A stretch of 64,000 nt of DNA from Ignelater luminosus (lineage: Eukaryota; Arthropoda; Insecta; Coleoptera; Elateridae). Shown piece by piece: positions 13,001 to 24,774 of the stretch. The notes beneath the pieces are model-generated. The model was not told the DNA's origin and made no database searches. It saw nothing but the letters and a program-made list of their open reading frames with translations. Both the position numbers and the translations under genes were made by a program. The DNA is taken from positions 52,697-116,696 of the forward strand of contig VTPC01090924.1 in NCBI GenBank assembly GCA_011009095.1. The letters run 5' to 3'. The stretch's first letter is position 1. Each line of letters starts with the position of its first letter.

Positions 13001-13464
13001 TCTTATAACACCACTAATTTACAACCTGTTAATATTAAGTAGTTCTTACAGAACAAGTAACATAGATACCATATATTATAGGAAATATAGTAAGTAATTT
13101 CCTCTTATTTTTATTTGTATTAAAATCGCTACTATAAAGTTGTATTTGTAAAAAAACTGTTTTAACGGAAATATAAGTTTCTTTTACGCTTTTAAAGAAT
13201 TTTATTTATATGACAATTTGACAACTTAACATATAATATGGCACATGGGTAAACAAGTAGTCGACATATAAAATATTTGAAAAAAAAATAAATACTATTC
13301 CGTCGACGATATTGATTTCCAGAGAAATGTACAACAGAATCCACGGCCTACATAATCTTAAAGAATTTTTATATTTTACTGGGAAAGTTACAGTTTCAAA
13401 AAAGAAAAAATATCCTTCAGGCAAAAGAAAAAACATTTAAACCCGAAGACTATTACTGTGAAGT
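10088..13464. other. AT-rich non-coding stretch
   Basis: No recognised gene lies here. The minus strand around 11843-12095 has a coding-like run (for example RKLQERIAAAVRIYNGRF and QAPGKTLIVDVNFFPRKT) broken by one stop and matching nothing I know. Small tetranucleotide palindromes (ATCTATCTATAGATAGAT near 12908-12926) occur. The rest looks intronic or intergenic. Confidence 0.4.
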
Positions 13465-13723
13465 ATTGATAATCGTACCTCCAGGCAATTGTTTCAATCA
13501 TATTTGGTCTCATCAGTGGAGGAAGACAGAGATCAATCTTTGCATACTTCATTATGCTCCTTATTTCAGGAGGATCTTAGTTTTTAATATGCATTAAATG
13601 CAAGACATGAAAAGGGCGTCATCCAACATAAAGCATGAAGTATACAAACATTGATTTTCGTTATCCTCCACCGATGAGATCAAATAAGATCGAAACAATT
13701 ACCTAGAGGTAACGGTTATCAAT
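13465..13723. mobile_element. 259-bp fold-back element
   Basis: The two halves are inverted copies over about 90 bp each. The left arm starts ATTGATAATCGTACCTC at 13465 and the right arm ends with its diverged complement (ATCAAT) at 13723. Shared blocks include CAATTGTTTC, TCTCATC and GTGGAGGA. It has no coding capacity. The architecture is that of a fold-back MITE; the family and target duplication are not clear. Confidence 0.75.
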
Positions 13724-13972
13724 GTAAATTCAATTAATAGTTTTCAACTTTTTTAAATGAGATTTTATACTGGGACAACGCGACGTACTACGCTTACTAA
13801 AACCATTTTTTCCTGTTATTTAAAAGAAGAAAAAGATAAGGGTGTTCTTCGCTTTGCTTCGACATCTGCACTAGCACTAGCAAGGGCAAACGAGTAGTGC
13901 TCTTCTTCTTTCTAACTCTCCTAGAAGAGGGTAGAATACCTTGTTCCGCGCTCCCAGACGGTCATAAGAATA
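13724..13972. other. Spacer between two fold-back elements
   Basis: No gene or repeat structure was recognised in this short stretch. Confidence 0.4.
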
Positions 13973-14450
13973 CAGGTTGGCTGAAAAATCGTTCACCAAC
14001 CTATAACTATTTTATTTTTTAAAGATATGAAAAAATGCGAAGGAGAAATTTGTTTGATGTATTAAGAGGCATAGTATGATGCATTTAAAGAAAACCCAAC
14101 GCCTACTGTTTTCGCGTAACATCAATTAACTTCAATAGTTTAAATGGAACACCTTGTATACTTCTCAAAATTCTGAATACACTTGAAATTCTCTTTTCAA
14201 CCATATAACATACCTAACGATTTTCTTGAAGTCTTGGCATGAAAGATTTATCAATTCTAGATTACTTCTCATGGGGCTTTTAAACAATTAAAGTTAGTTG
14301 ATGTTACGCGAAAACAGTAGGCGTTGGGTTTCTTTTCAATGCATGATATTATGCCTTTTATTACATCGAACAACTTTCTCCTTTGCATTTTGTTCATATC
14401 TTTAAAAATAAAATAGTTATAGGCTGATGAACGATTTTTCAGCCACCCTG
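13973..14450. mobile_element. 478-bp palindromic MITE with about 175-bp arms
   Basis: Flanked by TA on both sides (13971-13972, 14451-14452). The left end is CAGGTTGGCTGAAAAATCG and the right end is CGATTTTTCAGCCACCCTG. The arms (13973-14147 and 14276-14450) match closely, including GCGTTGGGTTT / AAACCCAACGC and CTGTTTTCGCGTAACATCAA. The ~130-bp centre contains an AACACCTTGTATA block that looks like another terminus. No coding sequence is present. It fits a Tc1/mariner-type MITE by its TA target. Confidence 0.88.
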
Positions 14451-14452
14451 TA

Positions 14453-17400
14453 TATGAAATCATTTTGCAACGTTTGTTGCTTTTATGCGCTTGGGGTTTT
14501 CTTGGGCGTCAGGTACTTTTATAGGAATCGGAAGTACCAAGCCCTGTCAGTACCAAGGTAACTAAGTGAAGGGACGGAAATGCAGGTGTCAGTTAGTTTA
14601 AAAGAATGAAAACTCTGAGTCTTAGTAAAAATAAAATAAAAGAAATTTAAAAGGAAAAGGAAATTGTTTTGAAAGGAAGCATTCACGCTCTTTTAATGAA
14701 CATTTACGGTAACAGACAGACGACCAGTAATGTTTTTCTAACGGACGGACGAAGTGAAGAATTAATACGGTTGGGCCTAATACGGAGAGTAAAGCTTACA
14801 GTGATCGACAATTGCAAGGTAGATATCTGGCGGCTAGTGAAAGTTCGGAAAGTGCTCACCACAACAACAGCTTACATTGGAGGAATAGCAGTGTCCACCA
14901 CACAGTGCTACGTCCGGGAGAATAGCCTCACAGGACCACGCACCAATACATTGGCGCTGACGAAGCACTTGATGCAGTTTGTTACCATTTATTCTTCACC
15001 ATCACTTTAGGTTCGCTCGTTCTTCTTCTTTGGGTTGTTGCTTAGTTATTTGAAACAGAATCTTCCAATAATAAAAATTATGCATCGGCGATCGTGGTTT
15101 TATACCCAAAATTAGTTGGAACGATTGCGCTCCCCACGCTCTCACGCTTTGGGGAAGGAAATACACTAAGATAGGAAAATTTATTTTATTTTATTAATTT
15201 CGTTTAAATTCGAAATTTGTTTACAGTAACAATTGAAAAAATAGTGAAAATAGAAGCAGAAAACATATGTATTTAACCCAAATAAGCAAAAATAATATTT
15301 TAGGAAACGACCCCATTATGCATAATAAATATTTTTACACAATTAAAAACGGAATAATAATTAAAATCGGTCTAACAATTATATTGTAGGAAAGCATTTC
15401 TGTATTCAGAAAATGCACCCGTCCACAGAGCAGACACTATCGCTTTATAGTTCCTCTTTCCTTTTTTTTAACTGTGTTAGGAGATCTTTAGGATGGTCGC
15501 CTGAGCGGCCATCGATCAGGCGTTGGTTTCTGAAAGGAAGGCATTGCAGAGTTAAATAATGCGCTTCGCGCTTTCGGAGGTCATCGAATATATGAAAGCA
15601 ACACGCTATACTAACTGACCATTTGTGGTGGTCTATAGTCAAGATTTACTCTCCAGAAGAGCACTGCATTGAAGTAAGTCGAGCTTTGCCTTCCAATCTT
15701 GTCTTTGTTTTCCAAACGATCACATGTGGAGAATAATTTAGAAAAATCCACCAACGATACGAACTATGAAGATTCTTACAGACCCACGTTAGTTTGTGGA
15801 AGAGGTGAACGAATTTCATACCATAAATGATTGGTACGTTTGGTTCTCTTTCCTCGGAATATTGATTGAATTTTGCAGAGCGCTAAATAATATTGAAAAA
15901 TATAACGATTGATGTATCTAACACTCCTTTTAATCTTTTATAACATGAGACCATCGTACAGCGTATTTAATGTCTGGGTGAGACCGGAGCGCGTTCCGAG
16001 AAATTGTTAGAAGACGAACATGTTACGGCCTGCATTTCATTCAGTTCAATAATAGAACTACCGAGAATAATTATTTTAACGCTTGAATAATTTCTGAAAT
16101 CCATTTGCATAGACTCGAACTTGAAACACTTTGTAATGATCTTCAGATATAAGCGAAACAAGTTAAATTGGAATTTGAAGACAAGAAAATCAACCGGTAA
16201 ATTGCCTGACCCATTTTGTGTGTTAAATTGTAAGATGCATGAATAGAATCGTTTCAACGAAAAAGTTTTAAAGTTATAAAACAGACATATCGAGATCATT
16301 TAATGTCAGATTTTTTATTTTTCTTTTAAATTTTTAAGAAAATCGATATTTTTAAAATTGCAAATTTTGGTCGCTGTGTACATTGGCTTTCAAAAAATCC
16401 AAAAGGAAAAGGTCAACGTGAGTTCAAATCTGCATTCAAGCTAATGATCGTCTAACTTTGATTATAATTTTAACAAGTTTTCTGATTTATAGTCTTGCCC
16501 CATCTTGCATATACCAAAAGATTTTGGTTGAAGTTAAGCTTTGTGCAATTTTGCAGCATTTGTTTGTATGAAACAAAATCTGTCACTTGTCATCAGATTT
16601 TGTCTTTTTCGCTGAATCGAAGTGTCAAACATGCATTTGTTTCTTCCTAATTGTCCGGCATCAGGCATATTGTTTATTTATTTAATGTTTTCTTGGATGA
16701 ACCCACGCTGTACATTAATCCAATAGGGACTCGAAACCTACAAATTTTTGAAAAGTAGAGCAATCTAAAAACTTTTATTTCTGCTTTTATTTAGAAAATT
16801 CATCATCAAGTTAGTCCAATTTTGTTTTATTTTCATTATTCTATACTTGTAGTAATAATAAACAAGAAATTTTTCTCGAGTTCAAGAATGATAAACAGAA
16901 AGATTGCAAAGACTTTTATCTGTGTGTATCTAATGGTTGTGGTAATCCTACAGGTTAAAATTACAAAAAATTGACGATTTAGAAAGAGATTCTTATATTT
17001 GAATGCTATCTCTGCACCCAATATAGAACAATAGTATTTTTCTTATACCTAATAGCGATGTGTGTAAGATGTCACACACCCACAAACTTAATTTTATTCA
17101 GATTTAAAAATATAAAAAGGCGTAAAATATTGTTAACTTTTTATTAAAGGGATCATTAATAGATTTGTATCAATCATTGTTTCTCAAAAACAGCTGATAG
17201 AAGCTTAATGTTACTTACAAAAAAAAGGTTACGCAGTTAATAAAACTTACGTCATATCGCATTGTGAGAATAAAACATCAACTCATCAGTGTGATAATAC
17301 AGAAAAAATGCATTTAGTCTTGTTCTGGACTTCGTGGTGGCCGCTTTCCTACGCGTTATAAAATACATTTTTCAAATTCTCCTAGTATAAGCAGTGTACA

Positions 17401-19593
17401 TTTATTTTATTTAGATGAACCGTTATACAAGGGAAGACCGTTTTGTGTGGTAGTTTAATTGCATATCAATATCAAAACATGGCATATATAGGCGTATCAT
17501 TAAAATAGCTAAATAAAACTTTAATATGTTCAGTAGTTTTTGTGTTATTTTCCTATTTAAAAAAGATGCTCGAAAAAACTTGTAAAATATATATTCGTAA
17601 ATTTGTTTATTGCCCACCGTATGCATTCACCGTTGAAAAATTATTGTTATTGTATTTTCGATTTAAAAAATGCGAACTTGTAACACATTTCCGTCACGCT
17701 CGTAAAAATAAACATCCAATTTGTTTTTTTTATGCGTTTGGTTTAATTCTTCTTACAACATTTTTGTTAAATCATACAGTTATGTAGAAAATCGTAGGAA
17801 GAGGATTTATTTAAATCTGATGTCGCTTGCAACTTCTTGCTTTAACTGTCTTAAATTCTGACATCTAACACTAATTTTGATTTGATAAAGCACCTATTAT
17901 CTCTTATAAATTGGTATCACGTCTTGTTTGCATATCAAAATATTGATCTCCTGCCAAACTGACAAGACTCTTCAAGAAATTCCTTAGGTGTGGGTTGTAA
18001 TATCAGAAAACTAATCATGTAATGTTGTTAAACTTTTGATTGGAGATCGTCTTACTAATGATGCAACATCTTTAAATGAAAAATTGTATGGTGTGCTTTC
18101 ATCGGTAACTGCGCTAAAAACGAGCTTGTTTACCACTTCAGCTTTGAATGTGCGTGGCGAGATTATTGCGAACGGTGCACCTGCGGCATTTTACGTGAGT
18201 ATTTGTGTCAGGGCAGACCGGTCGAAGATTTAAAATTAATCGAACATCATACAACAATCCATGGATCACGACTGTTTAGTAGATAACTTATCAATATACC
18301 ATAAATAAAAATGAAGAGAGTGCAATCTTTACCAAGAGCAAAATACCGGTGCAAACCGCAGGATGTCATGCATCATGTCCGTGTCACCAGGAAGCAAATA
18401 AAGAAGGCATGCCTACACGTGCCATGCATCATCACGCCGTTAGTTTCTTGCTCCTCCACGCCCAAACTTCTTTAAAAAGTACTTTAATATAATGTGTGGT
18501 ATATAAGAAATTCTTTAAACTGCATAATTACATGTAGTAAGGTGAAAGAAGTGTATCAAAGAGTTCCTGGTCGTTAAGACGCAGTTATAAAAGGTTTGCT
18601 TATTTATAAAAAAGCCCTGGAAAAATTGTGTGCACTTTTGGACCTGATTAATAGCGCTTGATTCTATGGTACTAATGCATTTTTTTAACGAGTACCTTTT
18701 TTCCTCTTTTCCGGTTGCAGTTGAATTCACAGTTTAGGTAATTTTTTATCTGCAGCTAGTTAGGCAGTTACTTAAACTTTTTGTTACTGGAGGTTGTTAT
18801 TATTTGAGTTAAAAATACATTTGTGTTGATGAAGTGAAGTACCTACTAGCGGCTAATAGATTTTTAGTTTAATTTTTATTATTTCTTATACGACCCTTTA
18901 ATTATTCCTGTCAGGTGTAAAGTAACTTCGAAGGAAATACAAAAATTAATTTTGGGAATCCAATTAGTTACCTATGTTTTTAATTGTAAAAATCTAAATG
19001 ATATCACGTTGATATTTAAATAAAGCTGTTCTGAATACATCGTAAACTTTATTTGAAAGCAAAAAAAAACTCGAGACAAACATTGTTAGGAATTAGACCA
19101 AATCGTTGTTGATCGTACATGCGAAAGAATTAACCTTAGTTGAGACATTGTATAGTTGCTATTACTCCTTGTTTCGTTCTTTCGAAGAAGCCCCCTCCTT
19201 CAAAAAAGTTCGAAACATAAAGATTCTTAGATATGTACTTTGAAAAATACACAGTCAAATTCGATAGATGTGTGTTTCATCAACATTAAACTGTTGATTC
19301 TAAAAAAGATGATCCTCCTACCTTTTAAATTCGAAGCGAGTTCAGCAATAAACCACGAATGTCCATTCAGCAATTTAGCTCTTAATAGCTTTCTAGCAAT
19401 TGCTGTAATTTACTAAACGATATAATCTATTATGAAAGCCGCTTTCTTTTATTTTCTGCTGAATAGGCTATTCTCAGCAAAAAATTACAATACATTAGCG
19501 TTCGAACACAGCTCAGTGTCCCAGAACTTAGCACAAAATGGCGGTACGTTCAATACCTCATATTAAAGTGAGGACGGGAAGACGATATACATA
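14453..19593. other. Long stretch without a recognised gene
   Basis: Frames of 60-113 codons occur, the longest at 14669-15010 (+), but none matches a family I know. A candidate exon is noted separately at 18036-18202. No complete element is seen. The stretch is mostly AT-rich and probably intronic or intergenic. Confidence 0.4.
18036..18202 (+). other. Candidate exon ending in a strong splice donor
   Basis: An open plus-strand frame with mixed codon use (reading for example LNEKLYGVLSSVTALKTS and later NGAPAAFY) runs directly into GTGAGTATTT, a near-ideal splice donor. The upstream acceptor is unclear and the peptide is not recognised. It could be an exon of the host gene or a transposon fragment. 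Confidence 0.2.
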
Positions 19594-20871
19594 GGTGTAT
19601 ACCTATGAAATGAGACTTTTTTTTCAATTTTAAACGTTTATTAACAAAAAATGGTTACAAATTTAATCTTCAAAATAATAGCCATCGCTAGCGACACATT
19701 TTACCCATCTCTCAGGCAATTTGTGAATGCCGCGCCAAAAAAATTGGCCGTCTTTGGCCGCAAACCAATCATCGAGCCATTTTTTGGCTTCTTCGTGAGA
19801 ATTGAAGCGCTGCTCGGAAAGTGCGTGGCCCATCGATGCAAACAAATGATAATCGGAAGGCGCCAAGTCTGGTGAGTAAGCCGCATGCACCAGCGGTTCC
19901 CAATCGTACGTCTCCACCAATTCCCGGGTCGCTCTTGTTCGATGTGGTGGTGCATTGTCATCAAGAAAAATTACTTTGTGACGCCGATCGGCATATTCTG
20001 GGCGTTTTCGGTGTATAGCGCTGTTCAAATCGGCCAATTGTCGTTGGTAGCGTGCACCGTCAACTGTTTCACCTGGTTTTAATAGCTCGTACCAAATCAT
20101 ACCATGCTGATCCCAGAAAACACACAGCATTGCCTTGCGGCCGAAGCGATTTGGTTTGGCCGTTGATTTTGGCTTGTGGCCGGGCGGACCATACGATCGT
20201 TTACGCTTGGGATTGGAGAAATACACCCATTTTTCATCACCCGTAACGATTCGATGCAAAAAAGACTTCCTTTTGAACCGGGAGAGCAGCATTTCACAAG
20301 TGGTTTTTCGGTTCTCTTGCTGCCTTTCAGTCAGTTCATGCGGCACCCATCTTCCGACCTTTAAAATCATGCCCATGTCTTTCAAACGTTTGCAAATGGT
20401 TTTTTGGGTCACTCCCAACTGCTCTGCCATCATTTCTTGCGTTTGACCATCATCTTCATTCAACAATGCTTGCAATTCGGTGTCCTCAAACTTTTTCGGT
20501 GGCCGGCCACGTTCCTCGTTCTCCACGCTAAAATCACCACTTCGGAATTTTTCAAACCACCTGAAGCACTGTGCTCTGCTTAGAGCATGTCCACCGTAAG
20601 CTTCTATAAGCATTTGATGAGCTTGAGAAGCGTTTTTCTTCAATTGATAACAGAAAATCAACGATGTCCGCAAATCGTAGTTTGAAGGCACGAAATTCGA
20701 CATTTTTAAGAGCGAAAAGAATGCGTTGTTGTATGAAACATCACAAACAATGAATTGAATATTGTTGACAGATGACAGACGAAAAAAATAAGACATTTGG
20801 GACAGTTTAAAAATACTCCTAGCGACATCTGTGGTCTAATAGCTGAAAGTCTCATTTCATAGGTATACACC
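19594..20871 (-). mobile_element. Full-length mariner element, apparently intact
   Basis: The ends are perfect inverted repeats for about 27 bp, starting GGTGTATACCTATGAAATGA on both sides. The span of 1.28 kb is the usual size for a mariner. The flanks are TA on the left (19592-19593) and TG on the right (20872-20873). If instead the right repeat is extended to CCAGGTG, TA follows it at 20875-20876, and the left end then differs by one inserted base. Near-identity of the ends together with an uninterrupted transposase points to a recent insertion. It is transcribed on the minus strand. Confidence 0.95.
19663..20703 (-). CDS. Mariner transposase (DD34D), intact
   Basis: A 346-residue transposase that would cut and paste its own element at TA sites in the nucleus. 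The frame is open further upstream (to 20796), but the Met of MSNFVPSN at 20703 gives the standard mariner length and start. The N-terminal half carries the paired helix-turn-helix DNA-binding region (LIFCYQLKKNASQAHQML and LGVTQKTICKRLKDMG). The linker motif WVPHEL is present, as in mariners. Catalytic residues are the Asp of VTGDEKW, the Asp before NAPPH, and the Asp of APSDYHLF, with exactly 34 residues between the last two. It ends ASDGYYFED, then stop. No frameshift or stop interrupts it, so the protein could be functional. Confidence 0.97.
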   Translation of the reverse strand: MSNFVPSNYDLRTSLIFCYQLKKNASQAHQMLIEAYGGHALSRAQCFRWFEKFRSGDFSVENEERGRPPKKFEDTELQALLNEDDGQTQEMMAEQLGVTQKTICKRLKDMGMILKVGRWVPHELTERQQENRKTTCEMLLSRFKRKSFLHRIVTGDEKWVYFSNPKRKRSYGPPGHKPKSTAKPNRFGRKAMLCVFWDQHGMIWYELLKPGETVDGARYQRQLADLNSAIHRKRPEYADRRHKVIFLDDNAPPHRTRATRELVETYDWEPLVHAAYSPDLAPSDYHLFASMGHALSEQRFNSHEEAKKWLDDWFAAKDGQFFWRGIHKLPERWVKCVASDGYYFED

Positions 20872-20876
20872 TGGTA

Positions 20877-22468
20877 GTTAGCTAAGCAACAAGGTACTGT
20901 AAATACTCAAACATCACGAACATCGTAGTGAGTTTCAGCAAGGCGTTTAATCCTTTCGAGTCTGGATCAAAGGGTCACCTTTTTGTCTGGACAATCTGTT
21001 CTCAGTAGTAGACAAGTTACCAAAGCCATCTTTTAAGAAGATTTCAACGAGAGAGTTGGAACGTTTTTGGCACTTTACGAATTACTTATTCAAACCCTTC
21101 AACAAGTTTAGCATTAATAATCTTTCTAATAGATAGCGGAAAGTGTCTTGGTATACACAGTAAAGAGTTCTTGTGATGTATCTCAGCGCTATTATATCAA
21201 GCGCTCCATTTCATGTTTATAGTAGATACGGAGTAAAAATCTTGACCAGAAGAAATCTTGGTTTGAAAAAAAAAGTATTTTGGGACGATCAAACCAACAA
21301 GTGAAACTAGTTAAGTAGATACGAAATGAGATTTAATTGAAACACAAATTAAAGATGTTTGAATTGAATTGAAACCCCACTTTGCATTGTTCTGTTGCGT
21401 TGTTTGAATTTCCCATCAGTGACAGTAACACTCTAAAAAAGTTTCCAACTAGTTTCAAAAAGATCCTGCTGAACTGGACAACACTAAATCGGTGTGTTTT
21501 GTATCGTTATCATATAGAGATCCTCTTTATAAAGCTCACCAACCAGTTTTAGACCCCGTCATCTAAAAGAATGAACATTTTATACAAGTGTTTTCTATGT
21601 AGATGGAGCCTATGCTTCTCCATATTATACAATTATTTCATTTCAGAGTTTTTGATGTTTCTCATAGTGCTGATTTGGTCAAACTTCTCATGTAGTCTCT
21701 TGCATATTTTAGTCGGGATAAACTTCTGATGCTAAAATCAAAAACGCTTTACTAAAAGGAATTTCTTTCACAAAGGTCTCGACAGTCACCATTTGAGTTG
21801 CTATGTAAATCAAACTGTAATACACATTGCAGACTCGTGGTCAGTATTTCCAAGAGTCTTATTTAGTAGAAAGATTTTGTTTTGGACAGTAGAAATATGC
21901 TGTACAAATAAAATCCAATAGGAAACTTCAGATACTTAACTTTGTGTGCATAGCAAGTTGCAAAGTATCTTGATGGACCAAAAGAATTAGATAAACGCTT
22001 TATCTTTCTGGCAACTACATTAGTACTGCTTGTCTAATCTTTTTTGAGTAGGTATGCCGAATTCTTTTTCAAAAACAAACTTAATTGTGCACGGGATTTT
22101 CTTAACCAGCTGGAGGTGTTGCGGGACCTCAAGAAAAGGCATTAGTGGCACCCCAAAATATTTGCAGAAAAGAATTTCTATTGGAAAATCATATGAGTTT
22201 ATTAAATTTCTCTTAGAAATTTTAAAGTACTAGCCTGGAAAAACGGCCATCTGAACCGGCCTTTGTTTAAGAACAAACTTTTTACGGGGATTTTTGAAGT
22301 CAGAATTGCAACAAATAAACACTACCAAGAAAGTATCTAGGTAAATATTTTATTTTAATTTTCTTCTTGAGAAAATGAAAATTTCAGCTTTGTTAATAAT
22401 TATCTTGGATCTTGAAATTTTATCAATTTATTAGTAAATGAACCACAACCTCATATCACTGTGTTAGC
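20877..22468. other. Non-coding stretch between the mariner and Transib elements
   Basis: No gene, repeat structure or exon was recognised. Confidence 0.45.
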
Positions 22469-22473
22469 CGTCG
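22469..22473. repeat. Transib target-site duplication, left (CGTCG)
   Basis: Five bases CGTCG immediately precede the CACTGTG end and are repeated exactly at 24775-24779. A GC-rich 5-bp duplication of the CGNCG type is the insertion hallmark of Transib transposons. Confidence 0.92.
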
Positions 22474-22515
22474 CACTGTGGTCCGAAACGGTAAAAAAGT
22501 GACAAAAAAGTCGAA
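22474..22515 (+). repeat. Transib left terminal inverted repeat, RSS-like
   Basis: The end reads CACTGTG, then 23 bases, then an A-rich block (AAAAAAGTC). The layout parallels the heptamer, 23-bp spacer and A-rich nonamer of vertebrate recombination signals. It matches the right end with a few differences over about 40 bp. Confidence 0.9.
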
Positions 22516-22708
22516 AATGTAATAAAACAGCGTATTAGAAATTCAGCCTATATAGGTATTTGGAGTCGCTGATTTCGAATTTGATGTTCTTTTTTGAAAA
22601 AACATGACGGCGGATCAAATATGAAATGAAAAAATCTTTAATCAGTATAAAAATGCGTTTCAAAAGTATTTATTCAATAAAAACACGAAGGAATCTAATT
22701 TTTTTATT

Positions 22709-24225
22709 TTACCCTTCGGAGGGATCTTCAGAACTTTCTGATTCATCAGTTTTTGGCACATAGTTTTTATTATCACTATGAACTGATGGCTTCCGAAGAT
22801 AAAATATTACTTGCCTTTGGCTCAGTTTTTCTTAAATTTGCAATTAATGGGTCTGAAGATATCAGGATATCTTCTATTGTTTTTTCACGTGAACATTTTC
22901 GCGAAAAGCCTTTCCGATACTTTTTTATATCTTTGTTTCGTGCCTCCTGAACATCTTCAGATAATTGCACGATCAGTAATATGCAAGATTGCAGCTCCAT
23001 GGATTAATACTTTGCGTACCATAGTCGACATACAATACCATGGGTATTTTTCAACGAACATATTTGCAGTAACCAAACAATATTCTTTAATTATTTTTAC
23101 ATTTACAGCAAAGCCGCTTGACAATATTTTTAAAATAATGTGGAAAAGATTTGTCAAATGTTCGTCAACGCTTAAAATGTTTGCCGATACAGAAGAATGC
23201 TCAAAAGAAGCGACGAGCAGTATTGCCATCGTTTGGGTTACCATAGGCTGGTTTCGGACGATCAATAATTAAACCTAACTGCTCCTTAAATCCTTTCTGG
23301 ATCGCGGTTTTTTCGATCAGCTGTAATTTTCTTGTCTTCCTCAGTACTTGCCTGCCATTGCTTAATTCCAAGTTTGTACCCTAAATGTAATAAGCATTTT
23401 AGAAAACCGAATCCACGCATGCAATGTTGAGAGACCCAAGTTCAATGCCGAAGTGTCTATTGCTTTGTCCTTAATTAAGTCAATTTTGTTGAAATATTTT
23501 GAAGTCGCTTTACACAAAGAACATCGCATGGATGACTTTGTCGAAGTCAACGCATTACACACTTTCCCATCTATCATTGTAAATACCATATCGTGATGTA
23601 TTACTATGTCTTTGCCATTCATCACGATTTTAAAAGGAACAAGACGTGAAATTTGTTCATCTATGAAATCTTTTCCCCTCACAGTCGACTCTACGTTTTC
23701 GTGCAGAAATTGCAATCTTATTGGTCTGCAATATCTCAGAGAAGAAGGTCTAGGATTTTTCCAAACTATTATTTCCTTGTTCGATTCAAGATCCTTGGCT
23801 GAAAGTATCAATGGTACTAATGAAGTAAGAAAAACATGTGCGTCCCAGCAAGTATCATCGCCGAAAGACTGTTTATATTCACTTTGCCCAGAACTACCAT
23901 CACAACCCCATTTTACAACGAGAGTAATTTTTTGAACTATTTTTGGATCCAACATTTGAACAATGTCTTGTTGTAGTTACAAAATTCTTTCAGCGGTATG
24001 GTCCAGTAGAGATTGTAATTTAACTTCTGCACTTGTCTCTGTTACTGTTATATTTGATGGATAACGTCGCTCTATAGCTTCTAAAACTTTGTGGTAAGAT
24101 GGTAAAAAAGGGGAATTATGTTTCTTGGCAGCATCTGTCATAACGTTGTATTGGTGTTTCGATAATTTTGCTTTGACAATAAGGGAAAGTGCTGCATCAT
24201 TAGACATCTCTTTTGGGCTGCTCAT
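22709..24225 (-). pseudogene. Transib transposase (RAG1-like core), broken
   Basis: Read on the minus strand from the Met at 24225. The first block contains VTETSAEVKLQSLLDHTAER, typical of Transib. A TAA at 23977-23979 interrupts the frame, which then continues in phase into KWGCDGSSGQSEYKQSF (probable first catalytic Asp), the segment IVWKNPRPSSLRYCRPI, MIDGKVCNAL (probable second Asp) with the Cys pair MRCSLC, and LGLSTLHAWIRF. Frame changes follow near 23380, 23290 and 23210. Family segments resume with NPNDGNTARRFF, then YPWYCMSTMVRKVLIHG, then LSEDVQEARNKDIKKYR (Glu of the EARNK box being the probable third catalytic residue) and ISSDPLIANLRK. A tail rich in Ser and Glu reaches a stop at 22709. 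Catalytic assignments come from family knowledge; the protein as encoded cannot be made in one piece. Confidence 0.92.
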
Positions 24226-24734
24226 AATTCATTAATATTTAGCTTTTAGTAAAACTGTTATAACAATGGTTGAGGCACAAAAGGCAGGTTAATCATTACA
24301 TATCTTATTTGAGAACACTTCAGTCTATTCAGTTCTATAGTACTGAAATCGCATGATCTCGTGGGATCATTTTCTATTTAAGTAAACATGTATTTGTAAA
24401 TCAACTTTTATTAAAACCCATTTCTGACGCCATTTTGTTTATATGCCAAACATAAATATGTAACAATATTAGATATGTAATTAATCTACTCACCACCAGG
24501 AATATCCATGATCAAATCAAATTATAGTCGACTAACTATGTAAAAAGTTAGTCACAATAGAATATCGGCCTTCAAACGATGCACCTCGTATGTTGTATTT
24601 TAACACAAGTGATAGACTTTGCCATAAGGTACAGCCGAAACATTAGAAGGTAGACTATTTCCGTTTTCTGTATCATGTACACTAACTCCTCTACCAGATT
24701 CCATTGTACTAAATCTGAAATTCTGGCTTACGTT

Positions 24735-24774
24735 TTTTGACTTTTGTCACACTTTTCGGTTTCGGACCACTGTG
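24735..24774 (-). repeat. Transib right terminal inverted repeat with consensus RSS heptamer
   Basis: Read inward on the minus strand the end is CACAGTG, identical to the consensus heptamer of V(D)J recombination signals, followed by GTCCGAAACC and an A-rich block about 23 bases in. Confidence 0.92.

Larger units (their letters stand above)
22474..24774 (-). mobile_element. Transib DNA transposon, full span
   Basis: A 2301-bp element bounded by CACTGTGGTCCGAAAC on the left and the reverse complement of CACAGTGGTCCGAAAC on the right, flanked by perfect CGTCG duplications. The inner minus-strand coding region translates to a Transib transposase, a relative of the vertebrate RAG1 recombinase core. 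Both ends and the target duplication are preserved, but the coding frame has a stop and several shifts, so this copy is non-autonomous. About 550 bp of non-coding sequence lies between the first Met and the right end. Confidence 0.95.

Noticed and set aside
14669..15010. A 113-codon plus-strand frame
   Set aside because: Begins without a clear start context and the translation matches no family I know.
19701..20446. Several overlapping open frames on both strands inside the mariner
   Set aside because: They are shadows of the intact transposase frame, kept open by its GC-richer codons.
22753..23272. Plus-strand frames of 65 and 153 codons
   Set aside because: They lie antisense to the Transib transposase segments, which carry the family motifs.
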